Source: Haliotis asinina (taxonomy: Eukaryota > Mollusca > Gastropoda > Lepetellida > Haliotidae). Taken from it: 64,000 bases of DNA. Shown in pieces: positions 48,960-60,055 of the stretch (the first letter of the stretch is position 1; the number at the start of each line of letters is the position of its first letter). The notes beneath the pieces are model-generated. The model was given only the letters and a program-made list of their open reading frames with translations, was not told the origin of the DNA and did no database searches. Location of the stretch: assembly GCF_037392515.1 (NCBI RefSeq), contig NC_090295.1, positions 16,325,001-16,389,000 on the forward strand, written 5' to 3'. Made by a program: the position numbers and the translations under genes.

Positions 48960-49189
48960 CTGGAGAAACACAATGGGTGACAGTCCATAACCTAGTTGCC
49001 AACTTGTGCTTTCAGGGCAGAAATAGTTCTGGCTAAATAGTCTTGAGACTCAGAAGTGACAACATCTTTAAAGGGATGCAACTCTTTTAGCCCTATTTTT
49101 CGTGAAGGATTTTACTGCACATCAATCACCTAACTACATAAGGGCAATATACCTTCTCCAGTTACCATTTACACAGCTTTTATATTCCT

Positions 49190-49729
49190 CTCCACCACCT
49201 GTCCCTAGCTGTAAATCTCTTCCATACAGCATTCCACTACCTGCCTCTACCTGTATACCGCTACTCTACTTGTCCCTACCTGTATACTACCACTCCACTA
49301 CCTGTATACTACCACTCCACTACCTGTCCCTACCTGTATAACGCTCCACCACCACCTGCCAATACCTGTATACCAGTTCCTCTACCTGTCCCTACCTGTA
49401 TACCACTCCACTACCTGTCCCTATATGTATACCACTCCACCACCACCTGCCACTACCTGTATACCACTCAACTACCTGTCCCTTCCTGTATACCAGTTCC
49501 TCTTCCTGTCCCTACCTGTATACCACTCCACTACCTGTCCCTACATGTATACCACTCCACCACCACCTGCCACTACCTGTATACCACTCAACTACCTGTC
49601 CCTTCCTGCATACCACTCCACTACCTGTCCCTACCTGTATACCACTCCATTACCTATCCCTACCTGTAAACCACCCTACTACCTGTCCCTTCCTGTATAC
49701 TACTACACTACCTGTACCTACCTGTATAC
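49190..49729 (-). repeat. Minisatellite made of splice-donor copies, intron 3 of amidohydrolase gene
   Basis: Read on the gene strand, the ~30-bp unit is GTATACAGGTAGGGACAGGT plus AGTGGAGTG. The first unit overlaps the exon 3 end: exon 3 finishes ...GAGGTATACAG and the intron begins GTAGGTACAGGTAGTG. The array therefore repeats the last 8 exonic bases and the first ~16 intronic bases. CAGGTA (plus strand TACCTG) occurs about 22 times, including the authentic donor. Two adjacent 120-bp blocks (49381-49500 and 49501-49620) are nearly identical, showing a later higher-order duplication. The Thr/Pro/Tyr-rich open frame on the plus strand is an artefact. Confidence 0.9.
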
Positions 49730-49872
49730 CTCCTCTTCTATCCTGCCATTGTCCGTGCAACTCTCTGACACCCTGACCTTGACCCCTACAATCATGTCTG
49801 TATTCTGTGTAACACATCGGACACACTTGGACACATCCACCTGGTTCAGATGGTCGCACTCACCACCCGCGG
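49722..49872 (-). CDS. Amidohydrolase exon 3 (carboxylated-lysine site)
   Basis: A CTCCTCTGTTACAG acceptor and a CAG|GTAGGT donor bound 151 nt encoding residues 138-186: AGGECDHLNQVDVSKCVRCV, then TQNTDMIVGVKVRVSESC and NGRIEEEVY. The lysine in VGVKVRVS (Lys168) is the residue carboxylated to bridge the two metals in this amidohydrolase subtype. It enters in phase 1 and leaves in phase 2. Its 3' end is the seed of the adjoining minisatellite. Confidence 0.94.
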
Positions 49873-50199
49873 CTGTAACAGAGGAGAGCATTTTAATAAT
49901 ATGTACACTTACACAAACATATGACCAGAAAATGGCTTCATATACAGCACCTACGTAGGGAATTGAACCCGGACTATCGACCATGATTCGCAGTGCGATT
50001 ACGAATGGGTTTCGACAATTGCTTTGACTTTGCTTTGAGATTAGTCCTGTTTGTCCGGCTATTTGGGGGCTGGATGGTTACACTGGATGACCCCGGTATG
50101 GTGTGTGTCACCGTGACCTGACGGCGTGGATGCGTGCTTATCTTCTCAGTCACTGCTGATGCTCAACCTTATCCTCAATTTGTTTCTGCTCTTTGTTTT

Positions 50200-50227
50200 G
50201 TTGTTGTTGTTGTTGTTGTTGTTGTGT
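50200..50227 (+). repeat. (TTG)n microsatellite
   Basis: About nine GTT units in the amidohydrolase intron 2. Confidence 0.9.
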
Positions 50228-50829
50228 TATTGATATTTTAATACTAAATCCCTGTTACAGGGAGGGGCAAGGAGCCAGGAAATTCCTTGCATTCTTGGAA
50301 CATATGATAAAATTGTCACACACACATGGATACCGAAGTAACAGAGTATAAACGCACACTACAAATGATCCACATGAATAGTGATAAGCTGTTGGTGTGA
50401 ACGCACACGTGGATATCAAGCAAAGCTAAGATAGAACTTTTTCACATCTTTCCTTCACACTTGCCCAGGAAATATTGGGTATATACCAACCATCACAATA
50501 TAACATTGCGAAGATGGATGTGACTGGACTCACAGTGAAAAGAGAAGACGATTCATTGTTTTGAGATCAGTGAACTGGAGTCTTGACAATGTGTTATTTA
50601 TGCCATTATTGTTATGCAAGCGTAATGCAGATATGGCGCAAAACAACATTCAGCAAGGGACACAGTGTGCACGGCGTCAACTTTGAGAAATGAAATGGGT
50701 TCCCAGTCCCTGGTATTAAAAAATCGTTAATCTCAATTCAGGACTGAAGTTTCGATTGGGTCAGCACTTTCTGTAATGATATCCATTTTTCACCTATCTT
50801 CACTTCAGTTGTTGTTCGAAACCCACTCA

Positions 50830-50981
50830 GGTAGCCTACTGGTTAGAGCGTTCGCTCGTCACGTCGAAGACTCGGGTTCGATTCCCCACATGGCTACTAT
50901 GTGTGAAGACCATTTCCGGGGTCTCCCGCCATGATATTGCTGGAATATTGCTAAAAGCGGGGTAAAACTGAACTCACTCAG
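50830..50981 (+). repeat. SINE family A
   Basis: GGTAGCCTACTGGTTAGAGC, GTTCGCTCGTCACGTCGAAG, CGGGTTCGATTCCCCACATG, CATTTCCGGGGTCTCCCGCC, TGCTGGAATATTGCTAAAAG and ACTCACTCAG. Well preserved, with intact A and B boxes; antisense to the amidohydrolase gene, 140 bp from exon 2. Confidence 0.9.
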
Positions 50982-51120
50982 TCGAAACGTTCTCAAACCT
51001 AAACTGTGAGAGTGAATAGGCCGAAAGTATCTGGCAAAACAAGATGGGGATGGGATACAATCCATGATACAGTATTGATTGAGGACACACTACTTTTGAG
51101 GCAATCAGTAAACAACCTAC

Positions 51121-51237
51121 CCCCTGCCGAACATCCCGCTGACGCAAGTCCATGGGAAGCTATATGAAGGAAAGCCAGAAGTCGGGTATGGCTTCTCTCT
51201 GCGATGAACTTTCTTAATCCAGGAAATGTTGATGAAC
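51121..51237 (-). CDS. Amidohydrolase exon 2
   Basis: A TTAACCTACAG acceptor and a GGGG|GTAGGT donor bound 117 nt. After the junction Gly it encodes residues 99-136: SSTFPGLRKFIAERSHTRLL, AFLHIASHGLASAGCSAG. The strand LLAFLHIASHGL corresponds to the 'RVLAFLNIS..GL' barrel strand of the family, and SAGCSAG(A)AGGE continues into exon 3. Phase 1 in, phase 1 out. Its position, between exons 6.6 kb and 1.2 kb away, was found only from the expected family sequence and is confirmed by both splice sites. Confidence 0.94.
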
Positions 51238-51743
51238 CTGTAGGTTAATAGTCGAGTCGATAACCTTATCATTTAAAGCACCAAGTCAACCCTGTTAAAA
51301 CGTATTTTCTCTAATGAACGATAGCCGAGTAGACATCCGTTCATTTAAAGCATCAACTCAATCCTGTCAAATGTATGTTTTCTACATTAGTGTAAGGATT
51401 TAGAATCCGTTTTGATAGTGTCAAAGTGTCACTTATTTTAATACCAAAATCTGATACAATATTTTGAACAAATATACTACCCATCAAAAGTTTAGACTCA
51501 CTAGTGTAAATCTAGCCACTTTCTTCTGTCAACTGTTCTAAGCTAGAGTTTGTAAAATATCTATTGTTTCCAGGTTCTGTTTACACATAAACTGATATAC
51601 ACATGTATTGTAAAACAAATTTGTAACGTTGAAAAGATTACCGTCATAAGTACAATAGATGATACATCTTATGTGACAATTTGAGAATTCTTAGCAAAAC
51701 TTTACACCAAGGCACAGCTGTTCAACCTACGATATTTTCACAT

Positions 51744-51881
51744 GGTTTTTAGCAATTTTATGCATGATCCTTGTACATTTCATCTGGTTCCTCCAAGCTA
51801 GTGGTTTTTAGCAATTTTATGCATGATCCTTGTACATTTCATCTGCGAATGATTTGCAGTTGGTTCCTCCAAGCTAGTGGA
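51744..51881 (+). repeat. ~60-bp tandem duplication
   Basis: GGTTTTTAGCAATTTTATGC, ATGATCCTTGTACATTTCAT and GGTTCCTCCAAGCTAGTGG occur twice. The second copy has an extra 18 bp (GCGAATGATTTGCAGTTG) before the last block. Confidence 0.9.
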
Positions 51882-52264
51882 AAAATTCATCTTCAATGTA
51901 ACCATATGTATATATGTAAATTAGTCTAAACTTTTGATAGATAGTATATACGTATACTGAGGGGAAAATGGGATTACATGGAAGTCCAAGTGTTCCCTTA
52001 TTTTGTTCCCATGTTTCTTCACGGGCTATGAATAGAGGAACACTTTTCCTTTCATGTGATCCCTTATTTGTTTCCCTCAGTATATATGAGGGACTCTCTG
52101 CGAGGGAACTGGGCTGAACGCCAATCTGTGGAGTAGAACATTTAGTAAAAGCTAAACCGGGTTTAGAACCCACGATCTTAGCCTTCTGGTCTGTTCAAAG
52201 GACACAAAAAAGACATCTTCGGTGCTAACGTAATCGTAACTCTATAGCATCTCACTGTCCTTGA

Positions 52265-52433
52265 GGGGCGATGGGGTAGCCTAGTGGTTAAAGCGTTCGC
52301 TCGTCACGCCGAAGACCCGGGTTCGATTCCCCATATGGGTACAATGTGTGAGGCCCATTTTCTGGTGTCCCCCGCCGTGATATCGCTGGAATATTGCTAA
52401 AAGCGGCTTAAAACCAAACTCACTCACTCACTC
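52265..52433 (+). repeat. SINE family A, full-length reference copy
   Basis: GGGGTAGCCTAGTGGTTAAA, GCGTTCGCTCGTCACGCCGA, AGACCCGGGTTCGATTCCCC, ATATGGGTACAATGTGTGAG, CCCCCGCCGTGATATCGCTG, GAATATTGCTAAAAGCGGCT and (CACT)n. The A-box-like TAGCCTAGTGG and B-box GGTTCGATTCC are intact, consistent with a tRNA-derived, RNA polymerase III-transcribed SINE. The closeness to the inferred consensus suggests recent insertion. Confidence 0.92.
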
Positions 52434-52448
52434 TCCCTGAATCATATC

Positions 52449-52610
52449 ATTGTCCCCACTGCCTAGTCCACCGTGCAATGCTTAAGTCCTGAATTAAGCA
52501 AGCTCAGATTTCCCCTGGTCCTGAATCTCCCAACTCACTGGTCCTCTTTTCAGTTTAAATGATTTATTTGTTACTATCAAAACGACACTGTCAGGGGCTA
52601 AGAGTTAGCC
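52449..52610 (+). repeat. Dispersed repeat family C, copy next to a SINE
   Basis: CATTGTCCCCACTGCCTAGT, TTAAGCAAGCTCAGATTTCC, CCTGAATCTCCCAACTCACT, GGTCCTCTTTTCAGTTTAAA and GTTACTATCAAAACGACACT. It is about 16 bp after the full-length SINE A, which may have inserted at its edge. Confidence 0.65.
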
Positions 52611-53340
52611 TATCGTAACTCCCGCACCTTAACAAAGACTCCCGACTATCGTAGCGCTTAGACTGGTTCTACTACGTCTGTTCGTACAATAGGTGGAAAC
52701 TACCCAAAACCCACAAATAAATATGTAACACTAGACTCCAAAATGAAAGAGCGAATTATTTCAGCTGACGTGAGCTAAAATCAGCAGAGGAGATCAAGTT
52801 CTCTGCATCCTTTAGGCATGTATATGCACTGAACTACCCGAACATCTAACAATGCTGTTGCAGTTGCATGGCACGTGATCTTCACGTACAGCTGTGAAGA
52901 AAGGGTGCCCTTTTTCTCACATGAGCTGTCATTGCATCAGTATGCGAAGTGCATATATAATATGTCGTGCATGCAACGGAATGCTAATTGGAAAATAAGT
53001 GTCAGTGTTGCGGATAATGTATTAAACACGAAGCTGTCTTTGCCGGTTCATTATTATTGTAAGCCACCGAATCGATAGAACGAATCTATCGCAGCTCCTT
53101 CATGATGCGTCAGCTGTGTACAAAATCGAAGTAAAAGAACACCCTCTATCGTAAAGTTGTGTCGAATCAAAGGGTCTACGAAGTTTGGTTCGTAACAACC
53201 GTATCTCGTTACAGGCATTTCCACAGAAACATATATCAAGTGGCCGGGGACCCCAAAACAGTTCGCTAAACCCGGTATTTCGACATAAACCTTGTTTACT
53301 GTGCTTCCAAATAACTATAGTTCCGCCCTGGTAAATTCGT

Positions 53341-53515
53341 GGCAATGGATTCGACATATCAGTATCAGTTAGTAATTTCATTAAATAAGATATTTCAATG
53401 GCAATGGATTCGACATATCAGTATCAGTTAGTAAATTCATTAAATAAGATATTTCAATGGCAATGGATTCGACATATCAGTATCAGTTAGTAAATTCAAT
53501 ACAACAGATATTTCA
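53341..53515 (+). repeat. 59-bp tandem triplication
   Basis: GGCAATGGATTCGACATATC, AGTATCAGTTAGTAAWTTCA and TTAAATAAGATATTTCAAT repeat at 53341, 53400 and 53459, the last copy diverging at its 3' end. The copies are almost identical, so the expansion is recent. Confidence 0.93.
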
Positions 53516-53628
53516 CACTGTGCTTACATCTGGGTCTAACAGATTGCCACCGTCGTGATGAAGCAGTCCCTGCAGAGATTACAGGTTGGTATGTAGATGG
53601 GCATAGATCTCCATCGACCTCTGCTAGT

Positions 53629-53880
53629 CGTAAGATTTGTTGTTAAACGCCGCATTCAGTAATATTCTAGCTAAATGGCGGCAGCCTGTGTGTAATTAAC
53701 GCTGGACCAGACGATCCAATGATCAACGGCATGAGCATCGTTCTACGCACTTGGAATACGATGACAGTCAGCGAGCCTGACACCCAGATCCCGTTAGTCG
53801 CCTCTTACAGAGAGCTAGGGTGGCTGAAGACCAATTCCTACTCGGATCTTCACGGGTTAAGACAGATCCAGAACATTACT
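53629..53880 (-). repeat. SINE family B, reverse, full length with 5' extension
   Basis: TTGTTGTTAAACGCCGCATT, CAGTAATATTCTAGCTAAAT, GGCGGCAGCC, GCTGGACCAGACGATCCAAT, ATGAGCATCGTTCTACGCAC, AGCGAGCCTGACACCCAGAT, CCCGTTAGTCGCCTCTTACA and TCGGATCTTCACGGGTTAA. The last blocks show that the full element extends about 70 bp further 5' than most copies here. Confidence 0.85.
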
Positions 53881-55116
53881 TAATTTCTTAAGAGTGCACT
53901 GAAAACTAACCGATGTTTTGTGTTAACGGATTGTTTGATTGGAGTCGTCTAACCCAATGACAAATACCAGACATCCACTTTCACACTGACGTTTATGCCC
54001 CATATGTTGAAACGTAACCAGTATCATACAATCATATTATATGTGCTCATGTGTACATTAGGACTTCTGCCTAGCCAGCATTGTTTCTGTATTTCGTCTG
54101 TGAGGTCATTAAACAATAAAACGTAATAAAACGTGACGTTAGTGAAGAGGGCCGTCACACATGCATATCGTGTTTTAATGCACAAAGGTACATGAATAGC
54201 ATGGGAAATAAACAAAATTATTACACTCGAGAAAGTATGACATACGAAAGTCATCCTCTCATTCAAATTTCACGCTCGTTTGGTATAGGTCGTACGGCAC
54301 ACTTGATTGTGCAATAATTTCTCTAAATTATAGCACAGGTGATCATTTGACAAATACCACCTACATACTTTCATGTAGACTTAAAACATGCCCCTTATGT
54401 GTAGTTGGGATAATATTTTCAATCATCTAATGATGAATAAAAAAAAACATTGTCTACACAATAAATGTCATCTCTCTCGGTCGGTGACAGTTCTGCGGTT
54501 ACCCTGCAGGAAATATCTCTTAACACCCCCGAGAAAAAATACTCCCCAAAACATACACTGTCTCCCCAACCGCGGTGACGTGTAACCTTTCATCGACATC
54601 AGTAATTGCGGATGTGGCGACACCGGTTTACATTCGGTATAGCACGAGGGTCTCCAGAGAATATCGCGTAACACCTAACTTTGGCTCAGTTTTCCACAGA
54701 CGCAATCCCCGTCGATAATGTCACCGTTGATGCAAGTTGACTGTCGTCACTGGCAAGGGTGCAGTACATGTTACGTTATCATAGAACGTGGCGCTCAAAA
54801 GTATTTTCGGACCATGATTACACATATCACGTGATAGGTATGGTTTATCTTGTCTAGACGAGTGTTCAACGGTTTCGTGTGATTATGAAAAGGAATTTTG
54901 TTAGCTTCGAATGTATATATTTCAGTTTTTGACAGGAGCACTATTATATTCAGCCTCTATAGCGGAGCGCTTGATGAAACAGTATGGGCATGATAAATGA
55001 TGCGTTGTATGTTCCCCGGGAAGTTGAGAATAGAGGTCACAATGATCCAGGGACGAACGTAATAACACTGCGCCATGAGCATTCGCGTGGAATGACTCAT
55101 GAAAGATGCAGCAGCA

Positions 55117-55160
55117 TCTTTGTAGTAGTAGTAGTAGTAGTCGTAGTAGTAGTCGTAGTC

Positions 55161-55214
<54 letters not shown>

Positions 55215-55455
55215 ACAGCAGTGGTCGCAATAGGAGTAGCAGAAGCAGCAGGGGTTGCAGCAGGTGTAGCAGAAGCGGGGGGGGCGCGGTTACAGTAGTA
55301 GTAGCAGCAGGGGGTGCAGTAGCAGGGGTTGCAGTAGGAATAGCAGCAGCAGCAGGGGTTGCAGTAGGAATAGTAGCAGCAGCAGAGGGGTTGCAGTAGA
55401 AGTAGTTGCAGGGGAGTTGCAGTAGGAGTAGTAGCAGCAGAAGGAGTTGCAGTAC
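55117..55455 (+). repeat. (GTA)n and GCA/GTA-rich array
   Basis: About 100 bp of GTAGTA units followed by about 240 bp of imperfect GCAGCAGGGGTTGCAGTAGG-type units. Open frames on both strands (Val, Ser, Leu or Thr runs) are artefacts of the trinucleotide period. It lies in intron 1 of the amidohydrolase gene. Confidence 0.93.
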
Positions 55456-56093
55456 GAGTAGTCTTTTTGATTTGCAATCATAAAACTAGCTCAACGATTC
55501 GCTTTGTATTTTACTGCCGCTTCACAAGGTTGGGGCTTTGTCAAGTCTACGCGATGGATTGTCAACTGTACGTTTCTCCAACAACCATTACAGAAACATC
55601 TCAATATGTTTGACGAAAAGATGACTCAGCAAATATACACACACCTCGGGAAACAGTTACAGATGTGTGCATGCAAAGGACTTCCCCAGGAAAGTGAATA
55701 AGCTCTAAATATGAACATGACTTAAATCGAGTGATGTTGGAATACAAAGCAGGATGATATGACCTTTTCTTATTCATAAATGCTGGATGGAAAATTGGAG
55801 ACACCACGTCACGGAATATTGATAATACAGCTTCTAAATCTAGCTCGTAAGGCCATTTGATATTGCCATGTTATTGTCACTATGGGTGCTATTGAAACGT
55901 CACAACGTTATTGATTCGAACAAAACATGTATGTAAATGTGTTTTACAACCTTGGTTAAATATTAATTCAAAGCGTGTTTATTCATATATTTACTAAGCA
56001 TGTATTTTGAAGGTCCTCCTTCAAACATTATTTATGTATCTAATAACCATGGCCATGGTTCAGTTCATATTTTTCGATTTTTTTTTATATCAA

Positions 56094-56259
56094 AGTGAGT
56101 GAGTTTAGTTTTACGCCGCTTTTTAGCAATATTCCAGCAATATCACGGCGGGGGACACCAGAAAATAGGCTTCACACATTGTACCCATGTGGGGAATCAA
56201 ACCCGGATCTTCGACGTGACGAGAGAACGATTTAACCACTAGGCTACCCCACCGCCCCC
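56094..56259 (-). repeat. SINE family A, reverse, full length
   Basis: GTGAGTGAGTTTAGTTTTAC, GCCGCTTTTTAGCAATATTC, CAGCAATATCACGGCGGGGG, GGGGAATCAAACCCGGATCT, TCGACGTGACGAGAGAACGA and CCACTAGGCTACCCCACCGC. Well preserved. A short reverse fragment (GAAATGGGCTTTACACATTG) follows at about 56321-56363. Confidence 0.9.
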
Positions 56260-57194
56260 GTCTATATTAAACTTTACACTTATATTGTAAAACAAATATA
56301 TGTACATTTGTCGCTTTAGGAACACCAGAAATGGGCTTTACACATTGTACCCATGTAGGTATGGTACCTGGGCATTGGTGTGAAGAGTATAACTCTTGGG
56401 ACTTCTTTAATGATTGAGAGAGTGGAGGGCGTGTTCGGACATCATTAATGATTGAACCCTTGACTTGTTCCAGACCAGGAGAAGCCTTGGGCACTTGACT
56501 ACCCAATTAGCATCTGCGAGTGTGAATATGATGGAATGTCGCACTCATCACTAATGATGTTCATAAGGAAGCACGCACTGAACCCATCTGATAACTCGAA
56601 GCTGGCTCTTCGGTGTGACGAGCGGATGCTTTGTTTCCGTTGGGCCACGCGAAAGATAACATGAAATCTGCCAAAAACAAAATAGATGAAGTGACATGTA
56701 CAAAGTGAACAGCGACGCTGGGCATGGAGGTCACGATGACCCGAGTTCAGCTTTGGCACGAACTATGACCACCTGATCCCCATATAAATTTCGTGAAAGG
56801 GGGTTCAAGGGATATATCCACTCTTCAAAACAAAACGATTGTGGATCACTGCATCAAGTCCCACTCAGCCAAGCTGATTCATGGGCGTTTGTAACTCTAA
56901 CAGCAGTAACTCGCGACTGATTGTTGTTGCAAAAATGTGAGGCCTTTGACTGGTCCGTTGCCAGCCTTGTCAGTGGGTCTGCACGCACAGCCAGGTCTTT
57001 GCGCTGCGGCTATCTTAGTTCTGTGTCACTTACGATCATCAAAGCTCCAAAGATCACTTTCAGCAAGAGGGCCCTGAGTCCGGAGGCAACTCCGTTTACT
57101 TCCCTTGGTCAATGCACAGTAAAAAAAAATCACTTAACTCCAAATTTTTAAGTAAATCAAATGAAGGGACACTTGTGAGACGGTACGTCAACGA

Positions 57195-57293
57195 GGCAGC
57201 AGCAGAAGTAGTAGTAGAAAAGGCAGTAGTAGCAGTTGCACTAGGAAAAGTAGTAGTAGTAGAAAAACGTAGTGGTAGTAGTAATTGTAGAAA

Positions 57294-57343
<50 letters not shown>

Positions 57344-57380
57344 TAGTAGTAGAAGCAGCAGTAGTAACCGTAGCAGCAAC
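57195..57380 (+). repeat. Second (GTA)n array
   Basis: Imperfect GTAGTAGAAAA units lead into about 55 bp of perfect GTA. It is about 500 bp from exon 1 of the amidohydrolase gene, in intron 1, in the same orientation as the array at 55.1 kb. Confidence 0.93.
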
Positions 57381-57858
57381 GCAGCAGTCATGTCAGTTTG
57401 TAATTTTGGCTTTTGATTGGGGTGGGGGCACAGGGGGAACCCTTACCAGAAGGAGTAATAGTAAACACATTAAATACCCGTGGAAATGTACGATGTTGAA
57501 ATATTGCATTCTACTGAATCTTGCGAATGGGTTCACAGACAGCGTCATCAAAAAGACCATTACCTCGTCGAGCCAGAAATTCGATACCGTGCACTTTTAG
57601 ATCCTGCACTGCTACATGTATCAGCGCACTTGACGAGACGTGATGGTGTATATACGTTAGCAGTCGGTTTGAGCTTCTCTGACTGATACCATTACTGCCT
57701 GGTTTCATCCCCTGTCTTGTACCACATCCGACATAAATGCAATTCCCAAATCACGTAATTCTTTCAGCTTGCTTCGTGAGCTTTGACATAAGCAGGCTTT
57801 CCCCCGATAAGTAATTTTCTCCCGCAATCCACGAGCGTGAGTGAAGGGACACACCCAC

Positions 57859-58150
57859 CTGCCGAACCTGCGTCGACAGCAGTCGTGACGCCACGTGCAA
57901 GACAATGATCATCGATATTTATGCCTAACGGAGTTGCATGTTGATAGGCGTGCACGTGACAATCGATCATCCCAGGAATCACAATGTACCCGTCTGCACG
58001 GACCACATGCTGAAGGTCAAAGGTTACGGACGAGTCCATGTCGATCACTGCAATTTTCCCATTGCGTATACCTATACTCCCCATTCCATCGAGGCCTGTG
58101 GCAGGATTAACGATTCGGCCACCACATATGGCGAAATCCACTTGTTCCAT
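57859..58150 (-). CDS. Amidohydrolase (deacetylase Oant_2987-like), exon 1 and start
   Basis: The six-exon minus-strand gene (58150 to 46885) encodes 425 residues when joined: 292+117+151+86+389+243 nt, every junction in phase. The start at 58150 has a strong Kozak context (ACAATGG) and gives MEQVDFAICGGRIVNPATGL, the N-terminal strand of amidohydrolases. Exon 1 ends in GSAG with donor GTGGGT. GMIDCHVHAYQH carries the HxH metal pair (His65, His67). Lys168, His203/204, His232 and Asp293 come from exons 3-5, so the binuclear centre is complete. The protein is expected to be a soluble hydrolase of an N-acyl or cyclic amide/ester bond. Bacterial relatives include acyl-amino-acid and mandelate-ester deacylases; the animal substrate is not known to me. 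No signal peptide is visible. Confidence 0.95.
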
Positions 58151-59849
58151 TGTTTCGAGCCGTTTATGTATACACCCGTGAATAAAACTACTACTGTGCA
58201 CACTCAGCGCTATAATCCAAACCTCGGGAGCTAATTTACAAGTATTGTTTGCTGGACACAGAAAGTAGGCCAGTCTCGTCCGAAATCACGAGGTGTATAG
58301 TCGGTTTCATATAATGTCGGTGACGGGACAGGTAAATTTCGCTGGTATATTCATTTCCTTGTACACATATGACGTATAGAAAATAGTTGCCGCCATTACT
58401 GTAACACATTCCTACTTCTAACTTACAATAAAGTATTGTCTTTGGCACCCATCTTCAACACAGTCAGCTTCTGGCGAATCATCTGTCGATCATTTTATCA
58501 TAATTTACCTGCACGCGGGCCTGCACACGTTGTTAACTGGATTTGATACTTAGAAACTATATTTTTCTCTTCTGAAGGGAGTATTTATGTCTAGCCAGTA
58601 TCAGTGACACATCGTACGTTTTGAGTGGGAATCTAGTGTCTACTTTGGCGTTCCAACACTGAAACAGAGCACCGAGAAACAGGCACACAGTTTACCGTAA
58701 GAACCATTGTAAAATGCTCACAATACACAAAAATATTGTCTCGATCAATATGTGTGTGTATTTTTTTAAATATGATAATAATGTAAGAGAATAATCTTTG
58801 AACGAGTAGTTAGAATATGTGTGTTGTATTTTTTGGTAAATTATTGTATGAGTAAATCAAGATGAAATATTACGATACGTGCCAAACATTAATATATGTG
58901 TCGTATGTCGCTTGTGTCATGCGTCAAAATAGTGTCCTAACCACTTAAAGTAGCTAGCGTTGATCGCACGACACGCATCACGTCATCGTGAATCACGTGC
59001 TTCAGTAAAACAGTTGAGAAACCACATAGAGGACATTCCGGTCACTCACATTTGGTCGCTTTCAGAAATGGGGGTGAGGATAATTAAGTGTGAAATCTGG
59101 ATGACCTGTAATGTTGGGATGGTGTTGGTCTTGTGTGGGTGCGAAGGTGTCGAGTGCAGGTGTCCGTCAGTGGTTTGTGCGGTCCAGAGTTAATTATCGA
59201 CAAGCCGCCATGATATGTTTAGATAACAATGTCGTAAAATACAATAACACTTATCAGTATGATGCAAATAATGTTTCCATGTTTCAGTCCACACTGAGGT
59301 TAACATTAGAAGAAAGACACACTGGCTTTACGTGATAAGGATACTGATTACTGAGGTTCGGTTCCATTTTTAACGTCATTTGATCAACAACAAAAAATTA
59401 GACAAAGCCAAAACCAAACACGTAAATTTGTATGAGCAAGCACCCGGTAGATATGAACAAAGTTTTCAGTGTTAAATAGAAGTGTGATATAATCACATAT
59501 CATGCGTTGTATTAGATCTGTCTGCTTTGTGAAGACATCTCTGCAGAGGTGATGATCGAGACGAACGAACACTATATATTGCCAGTACCATGAATACCAG
59601 AATGTTCGGAATACCCGCTTCGTGTCCTCTGTGCAGACACTGGGAGGCTAGTCGATTCGGTTTCATGTGGTTCTGGGTTATTTTTTTCTAGCCTGCTCTC
59701 AGCAATATTCCACGTTCATGACTACTGTCTACACATCATGGAGTCTAATGGTTGGTGTCATGAGCAACGAACGTCGAGGTCACCGTGGCACGGAAACCAG
59801 CTCGAAAGATTTCTTCGGTTACCCATAATGATACTGGCTACAATCAGTC

Positions 59850-60055
59850 TTCAGTAACTCATGCTTGTCGTAAGAGGTGACTAACGGGATCGGGTGGTCA
59901 GGCTCGCTAACTTGGTTCACACATGTCATCGCATCACAGTAACGTAGATCGATGCTCATGTTGTTGATCACTGGATTGTCTTTTCCCGACTCGATTATTT
60001 ACGGACCCCCACCATATATTGTTGTGGGCACCGTAAACCTAAACTCACTCACTCA
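59850..60055 (+). repeat. SINE family B, near full length
   Basis: GTCGTAAGAGGTGACTAACG, GGATCGGGTGGTCAGGCTCG, GATCGATGCTCATGTTGTTG, ATCACTGGATTGTC, CGACTCGATTATTTACGGAC and ACTCACTCACTC. One of the best-preserved plus-strand copies. Confidence 0.87.

Noticed and set aside
49102-49958. Plus-strand Thr/Pro/Tyr-rich open frame of 177 residues
   Set aside because: It is the reverse strand of the intron 3 minisatellite and runs into the antisense of a confirmed exon; repetitive composition explains the lack of stops.
54922-55477. Several overlapping open frames with Val, Leu, Ser or Thr runs on both strands
   Set aside because: All are readings of the (GTA)n and GCA-rich arrays; a trinucleotide repeat is open in most frames.
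57112-57600. 162-residue plus-strand open frame
   Set aside because: It crosses a (GTA)n array and flanking intron DNA; no recognisable domain, no splice context, and antisense to intron 1 of the amidohydrolase gene.
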